A DNA stretch of 64,000 nt. Source: CAZIAK01 sp964537035 (GTDB taxonomy: Bacteria > Planctomycetota > B15-G4). The notes under the pieces were generated by a model. It saw only the letters and a program-made list of their open reading frames with translations. It was not told the origin of the DNA and did no database searches. The stretch spans positions 1 through 64,000 of the forward strand of contig CAZIAK010000024.1 in NCBI GenBank assembly GCA_964537035.1. Reading direction: 5' to 3'. The position numbers and the translations under genes were made by a program. This document shows positions 18,775 through 27,548 of the stretch, piece by piece; within the stretch, counting starts at the first letter, position 1, and each line of letters starts with the position of its first letter.

Positions 18775-20136
18775 TCAGACGACGCCCTGATCGAGCATGG
18801 CGTTGGCGACCTTCAGGAAGCCCGAGATGTTGGCGCCGTTGACGTAGTTGCCCGGAGAACCGAAGCGCTCGGCGGTCTCGACGCAGGCGCCATGGATGTT
18901 CTTCATGATCAGCTGCAGGCGGTCGTCGACTTCCTGCCGGGTCCACGAGTAGCGCATGCTGTTCTGAGCCATCTCCAGCCCGGACACGGCCACGCCACCG
19001 GCGTTGGCGGCCTTGCCTGGCCCGTAGAGGATCTTGGCATCGAGGAACGTGTTCACGCCACCGATGGTGGTGGGCATGTTCGCGCCCTCGCTGACCAGGT
19101 AGACCTTGTTGGCCAGCAGGTGCGACGCGTCGATCTCGTTGATCTCGTTCTGGGTCGCGCTGGGGAAGGCGCAGTCGGCCTTGTGGTCCCAGAGCGGGTT
19201 GTGGTCGGCGGCCCGGTCGATCTCGGTGTACACCGAACCGGGGAACTTGTCCGCGTACTCTCTGATGCGGCCGCGACGGGTGTTCTTGAGCTCCATGACG
19301 AAGTCGAGCCGTTCGCGATCGATGCCCTGGGCGTCGAAGATGTAACCATTCGAGTCAGAGAGGGTGAGCGGCGTGGCGCCCAGCTCGAGCAGCTTCTCGC
19401 AGGTGTACTGGGCCACGTTGCCAGAGCCAGACACCAGGCAGCGCTTGCCTTCGAGGGTCTCGTTGCGCGTGCCGAGCATCTCCTGAGCGAAGTACACGCA
19501 GCCATAACCCGTGGCTTCGGGACGCACCAACGAGCCGCCCCAGCCGAGACCCTTGCCCGTGAGCACGCCGGTGAACTCGTTGCGCATGCGCTTGTACTGC
19601 CCGAACAGGTAGCCGATCTCTCGGCCGCCCACGCCGATGTCGCCGGCGGGCACGTCGGTGTTCGGTCCGATGTGTCGCTGCAGCTCGGTCATGAAGCTCT
19701 GGCAGAAGCGCATCACCTCGACGTCGCTCTTGCCCTTGGGGTCGAAGTCGGAGCCGCCCTTGCCGCCGCCCATGGGCAGGGTGGTGAGCGCGTTCTTGAA
19801 CACCTGCTCGAAGGCCAGAAACTTGAGGATGCCCAGGTTCACCGAGGGGTGAAAACGCAGGCCACCCTTGTAGGGGCCGATGGCGCTGTTCATCTCGATG
19901 CGGAAGCCCCGGTTGACCTGCACCTCGCGCTGGTCATCGAGCCAGGGCACCCTGAACAGGATCACCCGCTCGGGCTCAAGGATGCGCTCGAGGATCTTCG
20001 CCTGGCGGTACTCCTGGTGCTTCTCGAAGACGGCCGAGAGCGACTCGGCGACTTCTTGAACAGCCTGGTGAAACTCGGGCTCGGCGGGGTTCTTGGCCTG
20101 CACGTCGTTCAGCAGGTCGGCCACGTAGTCGCTCAT
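18775..20136 (-). CDS. gdhA: NADP-type glutamate dehydrogenase
   Basis: 453 aa from ATG 20136, with GGAG eight bases upstream. Catalyses reductive amination of 2-oxoglutarate with ammonium to glutamate, a cytoplasmic nitrogen-assimilation step. The length and motifs fit the hexameric small-subunit class: IGPYKGGLRFHPSVN, the catalytic lysine in PMGGGKGGSDFDPKGKS, DVPAGDIGVGGREIGYL, and LVSGSGNVAQY as the nucleotide-binding turn of the second Rossmann domain. The spacing and KGKSDVEVMRFCQSFM stretch are typical of NADP-dependent assimilatory enzymes. It heads a minus-strand run with the receiver-PPDK_N protein and the histidine kinase, but a hairpin separates it from them. Confidence 0.96.
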   Translation of the reverse strand: MSDYVADLLNDVQAKNPAEPEFHQAVQEVAESLSAVFEKHQEYRQAKILERILEPERVILFRVPWLDDQREVQVNRGFRIEMNSAIGPYKGGLRFHPSVNLGILKFLAFEQVFKNALTTLPMGGGKGGSDFDPKGKSDVEVMRFCQSFMTELQRHIGPNTDVPAGDIGVGGREIGYLFGQYKRMRNEFTGVLTGKGLGWGGSLVRPEATGYGCVYFAQEMLGTRNETLEGKRCLVSGSGNVAQYTCEKLLELGATPLTLSDSNGYIFDAQGIDRERLDFVMELKNTRRGRIREYADKFPGSVYTEIDRAADHNPLWDHKADCAFPSATQNEINEIDASHLLANKVYLVSEGANMPTTIGGVNTFLDAKILYGPGKAANAGGVAVSGLEMAQNSMRYSWTRQEVDDRLQLIMKNIHGACVETAERFGSPGNYVNGANISGFLKVANAMLDQGVV

Positions 20137-20230
20137 CGGATCGATTCTCCAAGGGGGCCTCTTGCCCCGGGGGGAGCAGGACTCTACGCAATCGAGCCGA
20201 ACGATTCTGCGGGACAATGGGCGTAGCTGG

Positions 20231-21571
20231 TCAGCCCCCCGAAAGGCTTCCCAGCAGGTCGGCGGCCAGGGCCTTGGTGGTCAGCGCCATGGTCGCCAGA
20301 TAGCCCACCAGCCCGAAGTAGGCCCCGGCCATGAGGGCCCGGCGAGAGGGCTCGATCTCGAAGTATTCGAGGGGCGTGTCCTGGTCCTTGGGGCGAAAGG
20401 TCCGCCAGGCCCGGAGGGCACCCAGGATGACGACCAGCACCAGGATCGGATGGCCAAGGTACAGGGCCAGAGCGCCCGCCAAGACCAAGCCCACCAGCCA
20501 CAGGGCGGGGGATACAGCGGTCACCACCCGACCGCCGTCGAGGGGGGGGACAGGCAGCAGATTGAACAGGTTGAACAGGAAGCCCACGTAGGCCATGCCC
20601 AGGAAGTAGCCCCCCAGGGCGAAGTCCTCGCCAGCCAGACGCCAGACCAGAAAACTGGCCGTGGCCGCGGTGGCTCCCGCGGCGGGCCCACCGTAGGCCG
20701 CCTCGGCTTCGATCAGGGCGTCCCTGAACTGGTCTTTGACCGCGATGAAGGCGCCCATGAAAGGGATGAACACGATGGGGCCCGTGCGCAGACCCTTGGC
20801 CCTCATCACCGCGGCGTGGCCCAGCTCGTGGACGAGAATCAGCACCACCAGACCCACGGCGAAGAGCCAGCCCCAGGCGGCGGCGAAGGCCCAGACGGTG
20901 AGACCCATGGAGAGGGCCGTGGGCCACAGGCCGCCCAGCTTGAAGAGGCCGCCAGCGCCCTTGAGCAGACCCAGGACCTTGGCGCCGAACTGCGCCAACA
21001 ACAGCAACAGCGTGGCCAGGCCGACGCCCACCTTCTTGGTCGTCTCCGGGTCCGGGCCACCGTCTTCAGCAGGGACATCCTCCCAGGCCTCCTGGTCCAC
21101 CTCGTCCCAATCCTCCTGCTGCCTGCGGTGGGCTTCAGCGGCGATGGCGGGCAGGGCCCATTCTTGCACCGTGTCGCCAGCCAGCGTCTTCGCCGCGCGC
21201 TTGGCGTGCTCGAAGGGGGCTTCGACCATGCCCGTGGCCGCGAGAATGCGATTGCGCACGGTGTCCGGGTGGCTGGTGAGCTGCTCGTCCCGAAAGCTGA
21301 TCAGGCCATGGCTCGTGCCCAGCTCGAACCAGGCCCCGTAGGCTCCGCGCACGTAGACCATGCGCCGCAACTGCTCCCAGGGGACGAGCCGGGGCCCGCA
21401 GCTCAAGCCGTCTGCCTCGACGGTGACCAGTAGCTCCTCCCGGCGCAGCATCCAGGCCAGCATGCCCAGGGTGAGCATGAGCCCCCCGGCAACGATGAGG
21501 TCAAGAGTCTCGGCTGGGATCACGGTGGGCCGCTCCCGATTTCGAGGAGGCTGCTCTGGGCCGCTGGGCAC
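20231..21571 (-). CDS. Site-2 protease family (M50) membrane metallopeptidase
   Basis: 446 aa from GTG 21571. An N-terminal helix and a soluble region of about 150 residues (PH-like stretch LLVTVEADGLSCGPRLVPWEQLRRMVY) precede the peptidase core. The zinc motif is H248-E-L-G-H252 in LVHELGHAAVMRAKG inside a membrane helix, and the second conserved motif is LPVPPLDGGRVV, where the Asp of the DG pair completes the site. The loop FIPFMGAF is also family-typical. Such enzymes cleave substrates within the membrane, often anti-sigma factors; no such partner is adjacent, and the distant ECF fusion at 169 is only a speculative target. Divergent from ppgK. Confidence 0.88.
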   Translation of the reverse strand: MPSGPEQPPRNRERPTVIPAETLDLIVAGGLMLTLGMLAWMLRREELLVTVEADGLSCGPRLVPWEQLRRMVYVRGAYGAWFELGTSHGLISFRDEQLTSHPDTVRNRILAATGMVEAPFEHAKRAAKTLAGDTVQEWALPAIAAEAHRRQQEDWDEVDQEAWEDVPAEDGGPDPETTKKVGVGLATLLLLLAQFGAKVLGLLKGAGGLFKLGGLWPTALSMGLTVWAFAAAWGWLFAVGLVVLILVHELGHAAVMRAKGLRTGPIVFIPFMGAFIAVKDQFRDALIEAEAAYGGPAAGATAATASFLVWRLAGEDFALGGYFLGMAYVGFLFNLFNLLPVPPLDGGRVVTAVSPALWLVGLVLAGALALYLGHPILVLVVILGALRAWRTFRPKDQDTPLEYFEIEPSRRALMAGAYFGLVGYLATMALTTKALAADLLGSLSGG

Positions 21572-21701
21572 GGCTCGCCCAGTGTAGCCTCATGCCCTGT
21601 GGGAGTGGCCTGGGATGGAGCGGCCTGGTCAGACCAGCACCTCGGCCGGGCGTGCGTCTCCGCCATGATTCGGGTTTGCGTCTGCGGCGCGTCAGGGCAC
21701 C

Positions 21702-22451
21702 ATGGTGGCCATGAAGATCGTTGGCATCGATGTAGGCGGTTCGGGCATCAAGGGCGCCCTGATCGACACGGAGACGGGAGAGCTGCGCAGCGAGCGGGTG
21801 CGCCTGGCCACGCCGCAGCCCGCCACGCCGGCCGCTGTGTCCGCCACGGTGGCCGAGGTGGTCGCGGCCTGCGGTGGGAGCGGCCCGGTGGGAGTGGGCT
21901 TCCCCGCTGCCTTGCGGGACGGGGTGGCCCTGACCGCCACCAACATCGACTCGTCGTTCATCGGTACCGATCTGTCCCGCCTCTTCTCGGAGAGCTGCGG
22001 TCGACCGGCGGCCGTGATCAACGACGCCGACGCGGCGGGTCTGGCAGAGGTGAGCTTGGGCGCCGCCCGAGGCCGCAGCGGCGTGGTGCTGGTGATCACC
22101 GTGGGCACGGGCATCGGCTCGGCCCTCTGCGTGGACGGCCGCGTGGTCTTCAACTGCGAGCTGGGCCATCTCGAGATGCACGGCGATCTGGCCGAACGCT
22201 ACGCCTCGGACGCCGCAAGAAAGCGGGACGATCTGGGCTGGAAGCGCTGGGGCGCGCGGTTCGACGAGTACCTGCACGTGCTCGAACGGCTGCTCTATCC
22301 CGAGCTGATCGTGGTGGGTGGGGGCGCGGTGAAGAAGTGGCATCGCTTCGCGCCCACGCTGACGGTGAAGACCGAGGTGGTGCCCGCGGCCTTGGGCAAT
22401 CTGGCAGGGATGGTCGGCGCCGCGCTCCATGCTCGCCGCTGCGCGGGCTGA
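21702..22451 (+). CDS. ppgK: Polyphosphate-dependent glucokinase (ROK family)
   Basis: 249 aa from ATG 21702 (a second ATG at 21711 is possible). N-terminal phosphate-binding motif is VGIDVGGSGIKGALID. The catalytic region NDADAAGLAEVSLGAARG and the second phosphate motif VITVGTGIGSALCVDG follow. ELGHLEMHG replaces the zinc-binding Cys cluster of classical ROK kinases, as in PpgK, and KRDDLGWKRWGARFDEYL is typical of that branch. It phosphorylates glucose with polyphosphate (and sometimes ATP) to glucose-6-phosphate. Converges with the sigma-54 activator gene, 13 bases between stops. Confidence 0.88.
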   Translation: MVAMKIVGIDVGGSGIKGALIDTETGELRSERVRLATPQPATPAAVSATVAEVVAACGGSGPVGVGFPAALRDGVALTATNIDSSFIGTDLSRLFSESCGRPAAVINDADAAGLAEVSLGAARGRSGVVLVITVGTGIGSALCVDGRVVFNCELGHLEMHGDLAERYASDAARKRDDLGWKRWGARFDEYLHVLERLLYPELIVVGGGAVKKWHRFAPTLTVKTEVVPAALGNLAGMVGAALHARRCAG

Positions 22452-22464
22452 GTCGCGACCAGGG

Positions 22465-24072
<1,608 letters not shown>

Positions 24073-24243
24073 GGCCAGAGATTACGATATCTCGTGAACC
24101 TCTCTTCGTACTGCTGGGTTATTTGGCTGAGTTCCGGTGCTAAAGGAGTCGATGAGCCAGAACACGTCTCGCGCCGCCCCTGGCATCCCAGGGTCGGTGC
24201 GAGCACGAGATCCCGCTCTTTGCTTGGGGGAGTCTGCACCGCG

Positions 24244-25344
24244 ATGGATGACATGCCCGCGAAGGAAAGACCTCGACGGTCCAGGCTCCGTCTGGCCCTG
24301 GTCGTTGGCGCGCTGCTGGCCGGTGCTCTCGAGGTGACCCTGCGGCTGTCTGACGTGTTGGAGCCCGCGCCGGTCAAGGTGGCCGAAGCCAAGGGCCACG
24401 ACTGGGCTGTGATCCTGGAGACCCACGAGGAGCCGCAGCTGGGCTTCACCAACGTACGAGGCATCGACGTGAACGTGGGCGGGGTGTCTTACCGCCATGA
24501 CGAGCGAGGGCGCCGCGTGCCCGTGTCGCCGACCTGCGAGCCGGACCCAGGGGCGCCCTCCGTGGTGTTCCTGGGAGACTCGACCACCTACGGCCTGGGT
24601 CTCGCCGCACGGGACGGTCTGGTCGAACAGACGGCGGCGCGTTTGGGGGGCGCGATCCGTCCCGTGAATCTGGGCGTTTGCGGTTACACCACGGCGCAAG
24701 AGGTGGCCCTCTACCGGGCCGAGCGCGACCACCTGCCCGGCGCCGAGCTGGTGGTCCTGGTGGTGTTCCCCAACGACTTCGTGCTCGCGCCCTCTGATTG
24801 GGACGGGGCTCGGGGCATCCTCTACTACGATCCGTTGCCGCTGCCTCGCCCCGTGCGTCGCGTGCTCTGGAAGAGCGCTCTCTATCGGGCGGTGGTGACG
24901 CTGGTGATGACACTGGACGAGGCCTTGAGTGACGGTGACGAGGCGTTCCCTCCTCGGCTCTCGGCCATGGCCAGGGCCATCTCCCGGCTCCGTGACCTGG
25001 TGCACCAGGACGGCCGCCAGCTCCTGGTGGCTCACCTGCCCGCCATGGCGCCCCTCGATCCCTACGCCTTTCAGACGGCCGAACGGGCGCTGCAGACGAT
25101 CTGTTCCTCCGAGGGCATCGCCTACATTGATCTGCTCCAGGGCTTCTTGGTGGAGCGGGAGAAGCATCTTGAACGCTTCGAGCTGTTGCGGGGCGAGCCG
25201 CTCAACGAGGCGGACAGCGCGTCGCTCTTGTCCATGTACTGGCTGAAGTACCCCACAGATCAGCACCTGAACGGGGCCGCCAACCGGGTGGCATCCGGCC
25301 CCTTGGCCCAGGCCATTGGCGGCATGTTGCGTCGAGTCCCCTGA
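24244..25344 (+). CDS. Membrane-anchored SGNH/GDSL hydrolase
   Basis: 366 aa from ATG 24244 (alternative ATG at 24253). The same frame is open back to 22720, but that part is antisense to the sigma-54 activator. An N-terminal hydrophobic helix (LRLALVVGALLAGALEVTLRL) anchors it. Block I is VVFLGDSTTYG with nucleophile S113, block III VFPNDF, and block V TDQHLN with D339 and H341. This is the layout of SGNH esterases and O-acetyl-transfer/hydrolysis proteins linked to polysaccharide export in many bacteria, but there are no polysaccharide genes beside it. Substrate unknown. Confidence 0.83.
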   Translation: MDDMPAKERPRRSRLRLALVVGALLAGALEVTLRLSDVLEPAPVKVAEAKGHDWAVILETHEEPQLGFTNVRGIDVNVGGVSYRHDERGRRVPVSPTCEPDPGAPSVVFLGDSTTYGLGLAARDGLVEQTAARLGGAIRPVNLGVCGYTTAQEVALYRAERDHLPGAELVVLVVFPNDFVLAPSDWDGARGILYYDPLPLPRPVRRVLWKSALYRAVVTLVMTLDEALSDGDEAFPPRLSAMARAISRLRDLVHQDGRQLLVAHLPAMAPLDPYAFQTAERALQTICSSEGIAYIDLLQGFLVEREKHLERFELLRGEPLNEADSASLLSMYWLKYPTDQHLNGAANRVASGPLAQAIGGMLRRVP

Positions 25345-25401
25345 GTCAGTGCGCTGCAGGTACAGGCACCAGATGTGCCCGGTCGTTTACCCACGGCCCC
25401 T

Positions 25402-25466
25402 AGGTTCCCGACCCCATTCCTGCCATGGTGCTGGGGTCGTCGCGCTGACACTTGGGCCGGGAACCT
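25402..25466 (+). repeat. Nested inverted repeats in the leader of the DUF389 gene
   Basis: Outer arms AGGTTCCC (25402-25409) and GGGAACCT (25459-25466) and inner arms CGACCCCA (25409-25416) and TGGGGTCG (25432-25439) are all exact reverse complements. The outer right arm ends three bases before the ATG at 25470 and covers the position of the ribosome site, where no clear Shine-Dalgarno is seen. It could be a terminator for the preceding gene or a structure that limits translation of the next. Confidence 0.55.
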
Positions 25467-25469
25467 GCC

Positions 25470-27344
25470 ATGACCGCCGTGGTCCACATCGACACGCCCT
25501 CCGACTGGGACCGGCGCCTGCCCTGGGCCCTGCGCATGGCCTGTGCCACGGACGACGAGGTGTTGATCACCTTGCCGGGTTCAGACGACACCCGCTCCCT
25601 CTCTCTCGCAGGCGACAAGAGCGGCGCCGGCGCGCGAGTGGCCGCCGTGTTGGACAACCTGCTGGGTGCTGAGGGCTGGCTGCCCGCGAAGAAGTCTGAC
25701 GGCGACGAGACCCACGACGAAGAAGAAACGGGGGACGAAGAGAACCCGGGCAAGTCGTTCGAGCTGCGTGAGCTCGGCGATGACGACCTGACCCAAGAGC
25801 TGCTCGACCTGGTCAAGCGTCGGGGAGCGACTCGCCTGGTCTATGTGCAGGACGGACCCGTCGAGCCCGACGCCGACGCGAGCGTCCGCCGTCGCCGTCT
25901 GCTCCGCGAGGCGCCCAGCGAAGTGGTGGTGCTGCGCCCCGGCCGAGAGGACCAGCCCCACAGCGGCGTGCTTGTGGGCGCGGCTCGCGGCCCGCACTGC
26001 GCCGCGGCCATGAAGCTCTGCGCCGATCTGGGCGACGCGGGCCACGGCCCGCTGCAAGCCCTGTTCATCGAACCCAACATCGGCAGGGACGCTGCAGCCG
26101 TGGGGCGGCGCATCCTCGCTCGCCTGCTCAACCGCGCTCTCGGCGACAGGGACGAGGGGGCCGAGCGGCACGTGATCGTGGACGACGTGCCACACCGGGG
26201 CATCGTCAGTGCCAGCGAAGACCTGCAACCCGGACTGCTGGTGCTGGGGACGAGCAAGCTCGGAGCCTTGGGCCAGCGTCTGCGAGGCACCGTCTGGCAG
26301 CGCGTCGAACGGCAGACCCAGGGCACGCCCCTGGCCTTGGTGCGAGCGGCCATGCCTCTGCGCAACCGCTTCCTGCGTCGGCTGGAGACCGGGCTCGTAC
26401 GCACCGTGCCCCAGCTGCAACGTGAGCAACGCCTGGCCCTGGTCGAGCGGGTGCAGTCCAACTCCCAATGGGACTTCGACTTCTTCGCGCTCATGTGCCT
26501 GTCCACGCTCATCGCTGGCATCGGATTGCTGCAGAGCGCGCCGGCGGTGGTCATCGGCGCCATGCTCGTGGCCCCGCTGATGACGCCCATGCTGGGAGTG
26601 GGCCTGGCGTTGGCCCAGGGCAATCCGTTCCTGCTGCGCTCGTCCCTGCGCTCCGTGGTCATGGGCTTCGTCACGGCGGTGGTGCTGGGCACGCTGCTGG
26701 GCTGGGCTCATCCCGGCCTGGAGCGACCCACGCTTGAGATGCTCTCCCGCGGTGGCCCCAACTTGCTCGATCTGGTGGTGGCCTTCGTCTCCGGAGTGGC
26801 GGCGGCCTATGCCACGTCTCGACCGAACTTGCTGGCGGCCCTGCCCGGAGTGGCCATCGCCGCCGCCCTGGTGCCGCCTATCACCACCGCAGGCCTGGCC
26901 CTCTCCATGGGCGAGTTCGAACTCTTCGCCGGATCGAGCCTGCTCTTCCTGACCAACCTGGTCGCCATTGCCTTGGCCGCCACCATGACCCTCTGGGCCG
27001 TGGGCGTGCGCTACGTGAAGGAGAGCACGGCGTACATCCGCTGGGCCAGCATCGCCCTCATCGTCGCAGCCCTGGGCCTGTCCGTGCACCTGAGCTTCGT
27101 GCCCTTGGCCGGCCCGCCGGAAGGCCTGCGCGAGAGCCTGGAGTCCCACCTCTCAGAGGGCTTCGTGCTGGGCGACGTGCAGGTGACCGGACGGCGACCC
27201 GTGTTGACCTTGGCCGTGCACGTGCGCGGCGCCCGATGGCCGCAGGATGGTCTGGCGGCTGAGCTTGCCAGCGTGGCCGCGGAGCATCTGGGAGAGCCGG
27301 TGCGGCTGTCCCTGGCGGCCAGCTGGGTCGCCTCGGGCCGGTAG
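25470..27344 (+). CDS. DUF389 integral membrane protein with N-terminal USP-like domains
   Basis: 624 aa from ATG 25470. Residues about 1-310 are soluble, acidic in one loop (DGDETHDEEETGDEE), with two stretches resembling universal-stress folds (SEVVVLRPG and LLVLGTSKLGALGQRLRGTVWQRV). From about 340 come six to eight helices with the DUF389 hallmarks LSTLIAGIGLLQSAPAVVIG, then AMLVAPLMTPMLGVGLALAQG, and ATSRPNLLAALPGVAIAAAL. DUF389 proteins are of unknown function, suspected transporters. The N-terminal USP fusion is uncommon relative to the short DUF389 forms and could sense nucleotide or stress. Confidence 0.85.
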   Translation: MTAVVHIDTPSDWDRRLPWALRMACATDDEVLITLPGSDDTRSLSLAGDKSGAGARVAAVLDNLLGAEGWLPAKKSDGDETHDEEETGDEENPGKSFELRELGDDDLTQELLDLVKRRGATRLVYVQDGPVEPDADASVRRRRLLREAPSEVVVLRPGREDQPHSGVLVGAARGPHCAAAMKLCADLGDAGHGPLQALFIEPNIGRDAAAVGRRILARLLNRALGDRDEGAERHVIVDDVPHRGIVSASEDLQPGLLVLGTSKLGALGQRLRGTVWQRVERQTQGTPLALVRAAMPLRNRFLRRLETGLVRTVPQLQREQRLALVERVQSNSQWDFDFFALMCLSTLIAGIGLLQSAPAVVIGAMLVAPLMTPMLGVGLALAQGNPFLLRSSLRSVVMGFVTAVVLGTLLGWAHPGLERPTLEMLSRGGPNLLDLVVAFVSGVAAAYATSRPNLLAALPGVAIAAALVPPITTAGLALSMGEFELFAGSSLLFLTNLVAIALAATMTLWAVGVRYVKESTAYIRWASIALIVAALGLSVHLSFVPLAGPPEGLRESLESHLSEGFVLGDVQVTGRRPVLTLAVHVRGARWPQDGLAAELASVAAEHLGEPVRLSLAASWVASGR

Positions 27345-27362
27345 AAGTTGCTGGGCTCTGTC

Positions 27363-27512
27363 GCGTCAGCTGCGCCGTGGCTGCGTTGCAGTGGCCACGC
27401 TTGATGCTCAACGTGGGGAGCACGCCCCCACGTCGGAGGGTCCACTGGACTGTCCTTTGGCGGGGCCCCTGCTCAAGCGGACCACGGCGCCTTGCCACGA
27501 CGCAGCTGACGC
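27363..27512. repeat. 150-bp element bounded by a 19-bp inverted repeat (18/19 match)
   Basis: GCGTCAGCTGCGCCGTGGC (27363-27381) and its inverted copy at 27494-27512 differ at one base. Inside lie a perfect 8-bp hairpin ACGTGGGG/CCCCACGT (27411-27418 / 27426-27433, 7-base loop), a GTCCA/TGGAC palindrome (27440-27450) and a GGGGCCCC palindrome (27462-27469). Just outside is GTGTCC/GGACAC (27521-27539). The stretch sits between the convergent DUF389 and sulfatase-fold genes and has no coding frame. It may be a bidirectional terminator, a small structured RNA, or a MITE-like repeat. No target-site duplication is evident. Confidence 0.6.
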
Positions 27513-27548
27513 AACGATTGGTGTCCTGGGTGGGGACACTCTGCTGAC

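Noticed and set aside
24073..24243. Sigma-54 promoter between the activator and SGNH gene
   Set aside because: GG and GC elements were seen but with 12 or 15 bases between them instead of 10, so no -24/-12 promoter is claimed.
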